Assembly (NCBI GenBank): GCA_030068075.1
Contig: CM057825.1
Span: 124,407,239-124,471,238 of the forward strand
DNA: 64,000 nucleotides
DNA from: Paguma larvata
Lineage: Eukaryota; Chordata; Mammalia; Carnivora; Viverridae
Reading direction: 5' to 3'
The position numbers and the translations under genes were made by a program. Under the pieces are notes generated by a model. That model had not been told where the DNA came from, did not search any database, and saw nothing but the letters and a program-made list of their open reading frames with translations. This document shows, one piece after another, positions 42,880 to 54,394 of this stretch. How positions within the stretch are numbered: the first letter of the stretch is position 1; every line of letters begins with the position of its first letter.

Positions 42880-43310
42880 TCCTGAGATATAATTTATGAT
42901 CATTAAAATGTACCCATTTTAAGTGTATGGTTCATTGAGATTCCACAGTCAGGATATAGACCATTTCTGTCACCCCAACGATTCTCTTGCTTCTCTCCCC
43001 AGTTAATCATTAATTCCCATCCCTGTTCCCAGGGAAATGGAGATCTACTTCTGTTACAATATATTTTCTTTCCTAGAGTCTCCTGTGAATGCAGTCATGT
43101 AGGATGTACTTCTGTGTCAGGATTCTTCTGCTCAGAGTAATGGTTTGGCCATTCATGTGTGTTGTGTGTATCAGCAGTTCTTTTCTGTTCTAAAATGTGG
43201 GCTGGGTCATGTTCCATTTTATATAAACAGCATGTAATAATATACCATCTAATACATTATAGTATATGACACCATCTTTATCCATCCACATACTGAAAAA
43301 GATTGTATGG
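42880..43310 (-). mobile_element. L1M 3' region fragment
   Basis: AAGTGTATGGTTCATTGAGA, CAGTCAGGATATAGACCATT, GAATGCAGTCATGTAGGATG and GTTTGGCCATTCATGTGTGT are reverse L1M. Confidence 0.65.
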
Positions 43311-43483
43311 AAAGGTTTATGTCACCAAAAAGGTTGAAAACCACTTTTCCACCTCAATTGAATATTCTTGGGAACGATGGAGAACTCAGTTCACACCATG
43401 ATTTTCAGTGAGAAAGCGGGTTTCATGTTGGGAGATTAGGTGACATGATGACTGAAGGTTTCTGTGGCCTTATTGAATATACG

Positions 43484-43977
43484 TGTGGCAGGCATCCCAG
43501 ACAAGTGGCCCTCGTTGTCCTGCCCTCCTGGTATCCATGCTCTTGTATAATATCCTCTCTTTTGGGGTGGGCTGGACTTACTGACTTCTAATGAATTGAA
43601 TATGGCAGAAGGAATGGGCTATCACTTTTGACATTAGGTTATTAAAAAAAACTATTACTTCTGTCTTAGGTACTCATTCTAGGATTGCTCGTCTTGTGGG
43701 AAGCCAGCTATCATATCATAATCAGTCCTGTGGAGAGGTCCATGTAGTAAGGGTTCAAGGCCTGCCAATAACCACATAAATGAGCTTGGGAAGGAGATTG
43801 CCCCAGTCGAACCCTCAAATGAGACTGCAGTGCTTGACGGCTTAATTTCACTCTCAGGAGAAATCTTGAGCCAGATGCACCCAGATCAGCTAAACCTGAG
43901 CCACATAAACTGTGAGATAATTACTAAGTTACTAAGTTTGGGGATCATTTGTTATGCAGCAGAGATAACTAATACTG
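43484..43977 (+). mobile_element. MaLR LTR (MLT1-type), near full length
   Basis: TGTGGCAGGCATCCCAGACA, GGGTGGGCTGGACTTACTGA, GTGGGAAGCCAGCTATCATA, GTGGAGAGGTCCATGTAGTA, GCCACATAAACTGTGAGATA, and TATGCAGCAGAGATAACTAA at the end. Confidence 0.82.
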
Positions 43978-44079
43978 ACAAGACTAAGTTATTGTTGTTC
44001 ATTTATTCTTATTGGTACCATAGACCTCATCCTTCCTGGTGTCAATCCCAGGTTTAGCAGAGCTCTGGGGATACCTTAC

Positions 44080-44225
44080 AGTAATAATCACCAGGTAGCA
44101 GGCACGGAGTCAGATACTTGTCAAGCACTTACTTACTTTAGAAGGGAAAGGACTGTAAGGTAACTAGTACAGAAAGGAGCTGGGTTTAAATCCAGGCAGT
44201 GACTCTAGAGTCCCTGGCTGTAACC
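44080..44225 (-). mobile_element. MIR SINE, partial
   Basis: GTCAAGCACTTACTTACTTT and CTGGGTTTAAATCCAGGCAG with TGACTCTAGAGTCCC are reverse MIR. Confidence 0.6.
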
Positions 44226-44699
44226 ATGACACATCCTGCTGCCTCGGAGACCTGCATCTCCCGGCCATCCACAAATGATTCTGGCCCAACCTTTCTCCTT
44301 ATTCTATTCTTGCCCCTTCTTCCCTGGATTCTCCCCTGCCGACCCTGTCCCACCTCCCACCTCCCACCTCAACCACTGCTGGGTTCAGCCATTCTCAAGC
44401 TGCTTTTCCTGATCGAGGCTGTAACGGCAGACTACATATGTTAAGATCTTACGAACTTTTCATCTTTTCCCTCCAGAGAACTGTCTGCCTTCCTTACTCC
44501 TTCTTCATCTCAGCGATTGTTCTTTTTTTAGTCAGATGGAAACAGAAAGGTTTTCTTTCTAGGCCCCTTTCCCATATCGGGAATTAAAACAGCGTCTAAG
44601 TGCAGTGAATATTCATGTATATTTGAAGGATAAAATGAAGCAGCGAATGACTGAGTCACCCACTTGCTTGGGGAGGCACCTTGGGGCTGGAAATGAGCT
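44226..44699. other. Unassigned sequence
   Basis: Contains a small CCCACCTC triplication at about 44349-44370. No family recognised. Confidence 0.4.
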
Positions 44700-44905
44700 T
44701 GCTCTTTGGCTTCAGACTTGCCTTTGAATTCTAGCTCTGCTGATCCTTGGCCATGAGATCCTGACCATGTGACTTCTCTGCACCTCTATTTTCTCATCCT
44801 TAAAAAGGGAGCATCAACTTTGATGGCTAAAGACGAAGTGAGATTATCCATATAATAGCTCAGTGCCTGGCACAATATAATTACCCCAATTATCATCACT
44901 GCTGT
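44700..44905 (+). mobile_element. MIR SINE
   Basis: GCTTCAGACTTGCCTTTGAA, CCATGTGACTTCTCTGCACC, CTCAGTGCCTGGCACAATAT. Confidence 0.78.
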
Positions 44906-45094
44906 TTTTGCCTAATTCTTATTTGTAGATGTTCAGATGTCTTTTCTCAAAGTTCAGGAGTTCCTCAATGAAAAAGACTGTCTCCTTCAGCTTGTCTCCG
45001 GCCCCCCGCCCTCCCACCGGGTCATCTTGGAGCTACTTCTCTGGTAGTATCTGGCACACTTTCTCTTTCACTCCGTCACGACATAAAAGGGCAG

Positions 45095-45348
45095 AATGGT
45101 GCAGAGGCCCAAGAGTACGGCCTGTGCAGTCAGAGAAATTGGCATCGAACTATGACTCTTCCACTTATCAACCAAACGACTTTGGGCAAATCATGAGTGT
45201 CACCAGGCCTGTCGATAAAATGGCAAGAATAGTAGCTCCAGCGTGATGGCCTTGTGGCAAAGTTAGTGGAGATAATTAATGCATGTAAGATGCTTATTGT
45301 GGTGCTGGCACGTGGCAATTACCCGGCAAATGCAAGTTCTTATTATCA
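45095..45348 (+). mobile_element. MIR SINE, nearly complete
   Basis: ATGGTGCAGAGGCCCAAGAG, TTCCACTTATCAACCAAACG, ACTTTGGGCAAATCATGAGT, GTGGTGCTGGCACGTGGCAA. Confidence 0.8.
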
Positions 45349-46264
45349 GTCTTGTAGGAGTTGGTGGCGGATGCCGAGGCGTGAGGCCACCCCTCCTCCA
45401 GCTTCTAAAGCCCAAGTATTTACTCTAAACCATTCTGCCGGCACCTGCAGGGATTTCTGCGGTGCTTTGGACAGCAGTGGCCCATTCGGATCCGTGGAAG
45501 TCTCTTTTCCTCTTGTCCGCCTTGCCCAGGGGGTTTCTCTTTGTGTATTAGACTTCTATTCATGGATCATCTGCCCGAGATTTGGACCAAGAATTCTTAC
45601 TCTGCTTTTCAGATTTTCTTCCCCTAATGGTCCTGTTTTGTGCTGTCACCCTGGTGCCCTCCCCTCCTCTCCAGCCCTCAGCAGCTGGCAGGAAATGTTT
45701 ATAGAAGAAGCTTTTCTTTCTCTTTTTAATAGCCTCGTAGGCTGCAACCTCCCAAATGAGAACCTTGTTAACCAGAAGGACTCTAGGCTACTGATTTATA
45801 TTCTAGTCATTAAGAGAGGAAAAAGAATTACAGAAGGAGAAAAAAAATGCCAACGTATCCGTGGACTCATTCCAACACCCTTTCTGATGAGGAGTGTATG
45901 TATCTATTTATGTTCTGGGTGCTAAGGGATTCCTTCTAGAGTTTAGTATTTGACCTGTTATCCTTGGGTCACGTGGATTCTTTGTTCCTCGTGCGGGTGT
46001 GTTGGAAACAAGAGTAACAAATTTATTCTCCTGCCATTTAAACAAAAGATTTATTGCTTTTAAATAATAAAGGTACCTGTTTCAACAGAGATGTTAGGAT
46101 CTTGGCAAAGATGGTGTCCAAGCTCACGGTGGCTTCAGAGGATGGTTAAGGTCTCACCTTCTATCACCCTGCACAGACACTAGGGGCCGACATCCCTCCA
46201 TGGGTAGTTATGAAAGTGTCATAAAACCTACAGGTGATAGCCTTTGGTGGCCAAAACACTAGCT
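45349..46264. other. Unassigned sequence with the longest open frame of the window
   Basis: A 223-codon plus-strand frame (45254-45925) is the longest here. It starts with GTG inside a MIR and has no methionine before codon 13. It has no domain I recognise, and its leucine/serine/proline-rich makeup looks like translated non-coding DNA. No Kozak context, splice pattern or polyadenylation layout supports it. I call it chance. Confidence 0.5.
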
Positions 46265-46340
46265 CACTGGTTCAAGGAAGGCTTCCAGGAGGAAGACGTG
46301 CACTTTGGAACTGGGCTTTGAAAGTTGGGGTCATAGAGAA
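46265..46340 (-). mobile_element. L2 LINE fragment, short
   Basis: GGTTCAAGGAAGGCTTCCAG and GAACTGGGCTTTGAAAG match reverse L2. Confidence 0.55.
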
Positions 46341-46499
46341 TGTTCCCCAATATCCGTTCCCTTCTACTTCCATAATAGAATACCTGATTTTTAGCTGGTT
46401 CATCCCCCTTACCCCCAAGAGAGACTATGCTTCTTTGGAATATTGCTTGTGACATTCACCACAGTTATTTCCCTTCATAGGCAAATCCTTTTACAGTGT

Positions 46500-46938
46500 G
46501 ACTTTGTAGTCCCTTATTTAGTGATGGAATCTTTCCCCACTCTTGAATCCAGACTGGACTTGTGATTCGCTTCGGCCAATACCATGCAATGGAAGTGACA
46601 TTGTGCCAGTCCCAAGCCTAGGCCTCCAGAGGCCTCGCATACCTCCACTCAACCTTGTGGGATCCTGCCCAACCATCATGTGACCAAGCCAGAGTTAGCC
46701 TTCTGGAGAATAGGAGCCCATTTGGAGCAGGGACAAACTTTCTTAGCTGGGGTCATCCTAGACCAGCCAACCAGACAGCTACCTACAGGTACATGAGTAA
46801 ACTCACCCAAGGCCACAAAAACTGCCTAGGTGAACCGAACCCAAATTACCAACCTATAGACTCATGTGCTGGATAAATGCTTATTGTTTTAAGTGTTATG
46901 AGGTGGTGGTTTGTGATATATCAAAAGTAACTAACACA
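46500..46938 (+). mobile_element. MaLR LTR (MLT1-type)
   Basis: GACTGGACTTGTGATTCGCT, TCGGCCAATACCATGCAATG, GAAGTGACATTGTGCCAGTC and AAGTAACTAACACAAT are sense MLT1 motifs. Confidence 0.72.
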
Positions 46939-47345
46939 ATTTCCCATGCAGCTAAGTGTATCTGCATAACTAAGTTTTGTTGGATGACATGTAAGCGACT
47001 ATGTTGTATGTGATTCCTGGGCTGGAGGAACAGATTTCTTTATTGGGAGGAAGCATACTCTTCTTCCATCTCTCTTGCTTCCTAATGACTAGAATGAGAA
47101 TATAATAGCTGGAGCTCCAGCAGCCATTCTGGGTCAGGAAGGGAGTTTAGGAATGGAAAGAACCCATGGCAGAACAATAACCTAGAAATATCTTGTTCCT
47201 CTGAAACCGTAGATTACCTTTCCAATCCTATTCTGACTGCTTCTAAATTTATTAAGCAAAAGAGATAAACTTTTCTCTTTTTTAGGGCACTGGCATTTCA
47301 AGTTTTACAGTGAAATCATAGCTGAACCTAATCCAAAGTAATACA
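46939..47345 (+). mobile_element. Second LTR abutting the first
   Basis: TTCTTCCATCTCTCTTGCTT, TAGCTGGAGCTCCAGCAGCC, AAGAGATAAACTTTTCTC and ATAGCTGAACCTAATCCAAA end the element. It is a different LTR family from its left neighbour. The small gap between them suggests one inserted at the edge of the other. Confidence 0.6.
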
Positions 47346-47960
47346 AATGGTCAGGATTTAGATATGCAGGGATGGTGAGAGGAGTATTCACACCAGAGGG
47401 AACTCGTTTGAGGGAATATCATGGATAATTTTGCAGAAAAAGAAAAAACGTAGGTGGTGAAAAGACTACATGGCATTACTTAAGGGAAACAGTGGGTGAT
47501 AGGGCAACAGTTTGGGGCCAGCTTTTGCAAGGCCTTGAAAGATAGGCTAAGAAATTTGGAGAATGTGGGAAAAGAGATGTCTGAAGCCTTACAAAAATCA
47601 GAGTAAGGAATTCATTGATTCATTTCCTCTCGGGAATTAATGTCCCAGTGAGAGAGGCAAGAGAACAAAACAATAGGATGATTACAGATTGTGATTAATG
47701 GTCTGTGCGATATGACGGAGACTAACTGTTGGGTGGAGGCAAGTACTTTAGAGAGGGTAGTCCAAAAAATATATATATTTTTTAATATTTAGAATTCTTT
47801 GCCAGGCATTGTGCAGAAGTCTAGGGACACAGGGAGTAATAATACACAGTTTCTGTTGTGAAGGATCCGTCTGTGACTGTGGTGAGATCAGTCTAGTGTG
47901 GGGGTAGGATTAAACGAGAACAATTTCCTAGAGGAGGTGGGAGAGAGCCAAAGGAAGTAA
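47346..47960 (-). mobile_element. L2 LINE, diverged
   Basis: CACCAGAGGGAACTCGTTTG, TTTTGCAAGGCCTTGAAAGA, AACAATAGGATGATTACAGA and GCCAGGCATTGTGCAGAAGT appear, partly out of consensus order. Two overlapping L2 fragments are possible. Confidence 0.5.
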
Positions 47961-47974
47961 TTTAGTCTCCCCGT

Positions 47975-48366
47975 CTGTATCGGTCAGATGTGGCTATGAT
48001 AAAACTGTGTAACATACACACCCCCAAATCTTTGCTTCCAGCAAAAGTGATTTTCCTCACAGGTCTGCGTGTTGGCTGTGATTCTGCTGGTCTCTGTTGG
48101 GTTAGCTTTCTTGATTGCAGCCCCAGATCTCTTGTATCTATCTCCTCATCCTGGGACCATTGGCTACCCAGGTTTGAGCTTCTCATGGTGGATGGCAGAA
48201 GTTCAAGAGATCAAGCAGAGTCACAGAGGCACATTGAAAGCGTCTATTTCTATTACATCCACTCACACTACTGGCCATGCAAGTCACATGACCAAGACTG
48301 ACGTCCATGGACCAGAAAGAACACTCTGCCCACAGTGAGAAAATTTCGAAGGTCCAAGGATGTTTA
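47975..48366 (-). mobile_element. MaLR LTR (MLT1-type), diverged
   Basis: CGGTCAGATGTGGCTATGAT, AACTGTGTAACATACACACC, GCAAGTCACATGACCAAGAC and GGACCAGAAAGAACACTCTG fit a reverse LTR of this class. Confidence 0.5.
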
Positions 48367-48560
48367 ATTCTGTAATGGAGGCAATGAAAGTTTGGAAACA
48401 GTAAGTCAGTCTTTCATGCCATCCACGGAAATGAGGTACTTCTCCATTTTTTCAGAAATCTCATGTATGTCTGAATACTTTTGGTAATTTTTTTCAAGAA
48501 ATCTTGTCTCTTTCTTGTTAGATTTATTGCAAAGCACCATTATCCTTTTTGTCTAAATTA

Positions 48561-48768
48561 AAAAAAATTTTTTTTTAATGTTTATTTATATTTGAGAGAG
48601 AGAGACAGAGCTTGAGCAGGGGAGGGGCAGAGAGACAGAGACAGGCTCCACACTCCCATCTGCAAGACGTCAGCACAGAGCCCGACGCGGGGCTCGAACA
48701 CAAGAGCAGTGAGATCATGACCTGAACCAAAGTCAGACGCTTAACCAACTGAGCCACCCAGGCGCCTC
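48561..48768 (-). mobile_element. CAN SINE, felid type
   Basis: GACGTCAGCACAGAGCCCGA and GAGCCACCCAGGCGCC. Flanks TTGTCTAAATTAAAAA and TAGTCTAAATTTTTAC form the TSD. Confidence 0.94.
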
Positions 48769-48935
48769 TAGTCTAAATTTTTACTTTAAAAATTACACAT
48801 GCATACATGGTAAAAACTTCATAAAGGGATACTGAAAGACATAACAGTGAACATAAGGCTGGCCCTTCCAAAGAGGCAAATCCTGGGTTTCTTTTCAGAG
48901 ATATTCTGTGTATGCACATATTTTGTTTTTTTTAT

Positions 48936-48985
48936 TATTAAGTTTTTATTTTAATTCTGGTAGAGTTAACATGCAGAACCAAATA
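48936..48985 (-). mobile_element. Very short L1 3' tail insertion
   Basis: TAAGTTTTTATTTTAATTCT followed by GGTAGAGTTAACATGCAGAA is only the last ~45 bases of a carnivore L1 in reverse. Confidence 0.6.
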
Positions 48986-49015
48986 TTTTCTTACGTTAAA
49001 AAATACAAAATGCAC

Positions 49016-49235
49016 CCATGGTGCCTGGGTGGCTCACTCAGTTAAACGGCCAACTTTGGCTCAGGTCATGATCTCGTGGTCTGTGGGTTTGAGCCCCACG
49101 TCCGGCTCTGTGCTGACAGCTCAGAACCTGGAGCCTGCTTCAGATTCTGTTTCCATCTGTCTCTGCCCCTCCCCTGCTCATGCTCTGTCTCTCTCCATCT
49201 CTCAATAATAAATAAACGTTAAAAAAATTTTTTTT
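49016..49235 (+). mobile_element. CAN SINE, felid type
   Basis: CCATGGTGCCTGGGTGGCTC head and AAATAAACGTTAAAAAAA tail. TSDs AAATACAAAATGCA (49001-49014) and AAATACAAAATGGCA (49236-49250). Confidence 0.95.
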
Positions 49236-49595
49236 AAATACAAAATGGCATTCCACTACACTTGTTCCTCTGTATATCTCCCCTTTTCTTCTATTTAACA
49301 ATGTGTCTTAGAGGTAGTGCCATTTCAGTTCAGCGAAGCCCATTTCATTGTGTTTAATGGCTGCATTGTTTTCCGCTGTGAGGCCATGCTGTAATTTATT
49401 TAATCAGAGCCATATTGAAAGACATTGGGATTATGCCCAATCTTTTGCTTCCATAACCAAGGCTGCATTAAGTATCCTGGACCATCTATCGTTATGCACA
49501 TGTGTGAGTATATCAGTAGGTTATATCTCCAAGCAGAAATTGCTAGATCGAGGGATATGCATGTTAACATTTGATAGATATTGACTCTCTTTCTA

Positions 49596-50694
49596 AAAAG
49601 AAAGAATGATTTCTTCCAGTAGGTCTATAGATCTCAGTCTGTTCCTCCTATCTTCTTCTGATTCTTGGCCCATGGTATTGTTCAGGGCTGAACCAATGGG
49701 ATAAAGTAGTTCAAAACTTATTCTTATAGGATCTCTGGGGAGAGTTTGAGTAGTATCCTTTGAATCTTGGCAAAAATATTTGAAGATGGGAAGAACCTGG
49801 TTCTGCTGTTGTTACCAAGATCATCCTTTTAATGAAAGCATTGGCGGAGCATCGAATGCTGTTCTCACAAACATGTTTACTGAAGAACTCCATGCTGCAA
49901 GTGGAATGATTTATATTCCTGGGAGATCCCAGTAAAAAATGTGCACAGTACCCTTTAATTTGATCTGCTTTCCCTGTAGCACCTAAATATTTAGGGCAAA
50001 TAGAAAATAGTTCTGATTTACAATCTCTATAAAAATTTTAAACAACCTAATAGGACATTTGATCATGAAATTGCCTGAAATAATGTTGGTGGTAGTCAGC
50101 CATATTTCTTTGAAATGGCCTGTAACTTCAGTGCAAACCCCCAAACATGGATTTTTTCCCCCTGCTAATAACAGTCTTATTAATAAAAGAATGATTTTTC
50201 TTTACACATCTTCAGCAGCTGTGTTCCGGTGCCTTTGTTCAATAAAGGTAGAGATAATAACTGTCTCTGAAAAGAAAATGTGCCGAGGTTCCCAGGAGAA
50301 GTGGTGGAAACAAATCTTTTATTAAATCATATCAAATAGTGTTTCTTGTTTACTCTTTTCATTTTCGTAAGTCACAGTCATATCTGCTAGCTTTCGTAAA
50401 CCTTGCCTCACAGTCATAAAAAACAAAAAACAAAAAACAACTTGGAGGCTTGGTGTTCTTTAAGTTAAATGCTGCGTGATCAATCAGGGTGATAAATTTC
50501 ACACAATCGACTGCCGTGATGACATTTCTGAGTCTGTTCATCTATTTATCCCCACCGACATCTTTGGAGATTGGTTAACTTCTGCCTATATTCGCAGGAT
50601 GCCTAGAAAAAGAACAGAAAATGTAGTCGGTATCTGGAGTTTTTACCTGTGTACAGACTCATGACCCTTAGAGTAATAACATCTCTATTTTCCT
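49596..50694. other. Unassigned sequence, 1.1 kb
   Basis: No repeat recognised apart from a short CAAAAAA triplication near 50420-50440. It is one of the largest repeat-free stretches in the window. Frames up to 88 codons have no known domain. Confidence 0.4.
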
Positions 50695-51105
50695 TTGAGG
50701 GCAGGTGGCTCACATAGGCTAGCTCGGTTCCTAGTGCGAGGGGTGGCCTCTGACCCAGACCTGGCCAATCACAACATCCTTGCTCAAGGTGGACCAATCA
50801 GAGCCAGTGAGAATCCTGGGACTTGTACTACAACTACCGGAAATGAGAACTTACTTGATTGGAATTTGTTAAAGAACGAGATATAAACCTGCTTATGGTC
50901 ATCTTCCTCTCTATGGGATGAGTACGCTCAAAGGAAGACAAAACAGAGAATGACAGCCAAGAAGTGGAGGATTCCTGATGAGATCCTTGAGTTCTTGAGT
51001 CTAATCATGCTTGAAGTCTTACTAAAAATCAATTAGGCAAGCGAATCAATTTTAATTTTTTGCTTAAGTCCCTTTTCTTGGCCACTTGCCTCCAAAAGAG
51101 TCCTC
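50695..51105 (+). mobile_element. Ancient LTR (same family as 26688-26960)
   Basis: GACCTGGCCAATCACAACAT, GGTGGACCAATCAGAGCCAG, GTACTACAACTACCGGAAAT, AGGAAGACAAAACAGAGAAT, CCTCCAAAAGAGTCCTCAAC. The paired CCAAT boxes (CCAATCA twice) sit where an LTR promoter would lie. Confidence 0.58.
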
Positions 51106-51590
51106 AACCACTTGTGTTTTACAACTTTCAGTAAAGTCTCATATGTAGGAGAGCAGGTCCAACACCAGCATTACGCATGTCTAGGATAATAGATCAGCCC
51201 TGTTTTCTCTCACGTTCTCAGGGGTCACCGTTGTATAATGGACACTTTTCAGGCAGGTATACCTACTCCAGGCCTAGCATATCTCCTGTCTTTCCAAGAA
51301 TTCTCATTGCTAGAATTACTCATGGTTGTCCCATATTCATACTCTGTGGATATGGGATTTCCTTGTGCCATGCCCTGTCCTCCCCCTGTCCTACCCCAGT
51401 GGCTCAGTAGTCCCTTGTGAATGCAGTTGTACATATCTGTGCCCTAGAGAATTCAGAATGAGATTTCCTGGCAGCCGGCCACGGGTATCTTCTCCCGGCT
51501 TCGCAGCTCTAAGATCTTGGGTCCATTTCTAGTTCTTCCCTTTTGCTGCTTGAATTAAGCAATGACCTTATTTGTGTGGGGAGTTGATGT
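51106..51590. other. Unassigned sequence
   Basis: Several 60-77 codon frames on both strands overlap at 51177-51434. None has a recognised domain. Confidence 0.4.
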
Positions 51591-51599
51591 AGATAGTGA

Positions 51600-51920
51600 T
51601 ACGCGCTAATGTTTGTAATGTACCTTCTGCACATCAGACACCGTGCTTGGCACATTCATGTGTGCTCAAACCATCTTGTGAAAGTTTCCCGTAACACTGA
51701 AAGTGTTCATCTATTTAATACTTGTTACGGTCTTGACACGATGCTAAGTGTTTTATCCAGGAATAGCTAATTCGATCCTTATAGAATCAGGAGAGAGGTA
51801 TCATTATCTCCATGGATAAGATGAGGCTGAGAAAGTTTAAGTAATATCCCAGTGTCATGCAGTGAGGAAGTGGTGGAAACAAGATTTCAAGCCAGGACTG
51901 AGTGACTCCAAATCCAGTTT
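51600..51920 (-). mobile_element. MIR SINE(s), diverged
   Basis: GACACGATGCTAAGTGTTTT, GTATCATTATCTCCATGGAT, GTAATATCCCAGTGTCATGC are reverse MIR. The part before 51700 may be a second, more degraded piece. Confidence 0.62.
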
Positions 51921-52092
51921 CCTTACTTCCTACACCAGGACTTACTACATCGTAGTTATTGGCCTGTATCTCTCGCTCACCTGTGAACTTCCTGACCTCT
52001 CAACATTCCTGTGTTATCTTTGGTCCCCAGTACTCCCTCACTCTGGAACCTTGCTTAGAGGAGTAGGTTCTCAAAAACCATACTGAGTGAAG

Positions 52093-52200
52093 AAATCTTT
52101 ACAACAACTCTGGTAGGCGAGTATTTTTCTTTGCATTTTACACATGAGCAAATTTAGGCTTAAGGATGGTTAAGGGACTTACCCAAGGCCAGGAACTAGC
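52093..52200 (-). mobile_element. MIR SINE, partial
   Basis: ACAACAACTCTGGTAGGCGA, TGCATTTTACACATGAGCAA, GGGACTTACCCAAGGCCAGG. Confidence 0.7.
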
Positions 52201-53205
52201 ATTCACAAAATATAATCCTATAATCCTGAAATGTCCTCCTTCAACTGAGAATTGAGGAAGATATTCTGTAAGCTGAAGAGAGGGTCTTTGGGATGTTCAT
52301 TCATCCAATATAGATAGGTTAATGAAGGCTCTATTAGGGTGGATTACCATGCGGAAAGCGGAGCAGACAGTTTATGAAAGAGAGCTGCGTGTATGTTACT
52401 GAATCCACTCTTGAGCTCCTTATAACTTGTGAGCAGGCAGAACACTGCTTAATGGCGCTGGACAAAGCTCAAGTGAAAATGGCTCCAGAGGGGAAATCTT
52501 TTATGGAAACCGAAATGATTGTTTTAGGAATCTGAATTGTAATTTTTCACTTCTCAGTCTCCGGTCTCTTGAGTCGCAGTCTATATCATGGGCACATTTG
52601 ATAATGGGATTCTGGTGACTTCGCCCAGTGTAAGGGGCACTGCAGTGGTGGGCAGACAAGCTCGCTGTGCGGAGGGGGACAGCGAGTTAGATATTTAGAG
52701 GCAGAGACCGGGACTCTGTTAGATGAAACCGACAGCTCTAAAGGGCACCTCAAGGAAACACATTTCTCAGGGCATCCGAGAACGTGAGAGCTGAGCCCAG
52801 GGTCTGATGTAGCTCTCTCTGTTGAAAGCGCTGACATTCTGTTAAGCTAATGATGAGTTTTCTTCTCTTTTCTCCCAACACCAAGACTAGGCAAAAAAAA
52901 TGCAAGGGAAGAAAGTACAAGAAACAATTTCCAAAGTCTTCAGGGTCCGTAGGCTGGCTTTTGAACTAAGTCACACTGCTGTCATCCTCCAGGCTGCTTG
53001 TACTTTCGCAGTAGTCATTGGCAGATTAATGAGTTTCATGAAAGTGAAGAGAAAATAGCAGCTGAAAATAGCACTAAAAGTTTCAAGGGCATTTTGGGGG
53101 AGGGGGCGAGATACTGTCATCACCCTGATGTACTCATGGAAGCATGTAAATTATGTTATTAGTTGAAAAACCCAGCCATGGAGCCAAGAATCCTTATAAT
53201 TTTCC
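52201..53205. other. Unassigned sequence, 1.0 kb, possibly conserved block
   Basis: No repeat recognised. 52330-52560 and 52860-53060 are plain, unique-looking sequence. Minus-strand frame at 52586-52837 has no recognised domain. Confidence 0.4.
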
Positions 53206-53493
53206 CACTCACCCACCACCCATCCACCCACCCACCCATCCATCCATCTATCCACTCATCCATCCATCCACCCACCACCCAGCCACCTACCCATCCATCC
53301 CTCTACCCATCCATCTATCCATCCACCCACCCATCTAACCACTCCTCCCTCCATCCATCCACTAACTACCCATCCATCAATCCATTCGTCCATCTACCCA
53401 TCCATCCATCCATCCATCCATCCATCCATCCATCCACCTACCCGCCCACCCACACATCCATCCACCCATCCATCCTCCACCCACCTAACCACC
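53206..53493 (+). repeat. (CCAT/CCAC/CTAC)n minisatellite, 288 bp
   Basis: Tetranucleotide CCAN-type units with variants and a purer CCAT core at about 53400-53434. The [14 protein letters not shown] frames are an artefact. Confidence 0.97.
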
Positions 53494-53560
53494 AATTTTA
53501 CCCATTCACTTAACATTTAACAAACACAGGCAATGTGCCAGGCATTAGCTAAGGCTACCA
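53494..53560 (-). mobile_element. L2 LINE 3' end, short
   Basis: ATTTAACAAACACAGGCAAT and GTGCCAGGCATTAGC directly follow the minisatellite. Confidence 0.6.
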
Positions 53561-54024
53561 ATACTTCATTCTCTGGAACTTTCAAGTTTTTTGCTATAAT
53601 ATGATTTCAGAAAGCAAATTTGCTGTTGGGAGCTTTCGTTAAGGTAAAGCAAAATGCTGTATTGAGTTTATATAGATTTTGACTTACATAACTGTACACT
53701 TGGCACTGAAAATCTTATGCAACTTATTTGGGAAAAGATGGTCTACAGTACAAATTGCTGCATCATGCAGAAAGATGGGCCGCAAGAAACAGTTTTTGTT
53801 TAGGATTTGTTTTTCATGACAAGCCATGAAATCGTTGAGCTGAAGTTGTTGTTTTGCTTGGTCAGGTGCTGCTAGTCCCCTGAAAATAAGCCTGTATCAG
53901 TGGACATCTTAGAAACTAAGAAAACTCAGGTGCAAGTGAAGTAATTTAATAGACTTGTGCTTTGTTATACGCTACCACATGGAACTTCACTGGAGTTCTC
54001 CTCTGAACACAGGTGTCAGACCGT
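53561..54024. other. Unassigned sequence
   Basis: No repeat or exon recognised. Confidence 0.4.
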
Positions 54025-54215
54025 GATGGTAAGTATGAGAATCTGGAGGCCCACGGCCTGTTTCAGATCCCTCACCTGCCACTTACTTGCCCCGCAGCCT
54101 TGGAAAAGTTGCCTACCCTCTCTGGAGGGCAAACATTAATACTTACATTCGTGGTGTTTTTGTGAGGATTACATGCAACAGTGCTCATTTCTGGTGAGCA
54201 CTTGGTACTTCAGGG
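54025..54215 (+). mobile_element. MIR SINE
   Basis: AATCTGGAGGCCCACGGCCT, CACCTGCCACTTACTTGCCC, TTTTTGTGAGGATTACATGC. Confidence 0.75.
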
Positions 54216-54394
54216 ACACAGAGTAGATATATTCAGAGTCACTGGTCAGAGCAAGTTCTCCATGACTTTGTTTCCTTCGGTTACATGTTCTCCTCCATCT
54301 CCTGTTCTCTCTTTCGCTCCTTCCACACCACAGGTGTTTCTTCTAGTATATGGAATAGAGATTTCTCTAGTTCTCCTCTCATACATTAATTTAG

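Larger units (their letters stand above)
48775..49595 (-). mobile_element. L1M/L1ME 3' end, interrupted twice
   Basis: Left part: AAAAATTACACATGCATACA, GAGATATTCTGTGTATGCAC. Right part: ACAATGTGTCTTAGAGGTAG, TAATGGCTGCATTGTTTTCC, GAGTATATCAGTAGGTTATA. A 50-bp L1 tail and a full SINE lie between. Confidence 0.68.

Noticed and set aside
45254..45925. Longest open frame in the window (223 codons, plus strand)
   Set aside because: It begins with GTG inside a MIR, the first ATG is only at codon 13, and there is no recognisable domain and no splice or promoter context. A frame of this length is expected by chance in 64 kb.
53153..53513. [10 protein letters not shown] tandem-repeat 'protein'
   Set aside because: Direct product of the CCAN minisatellite in all frames; not a gene.
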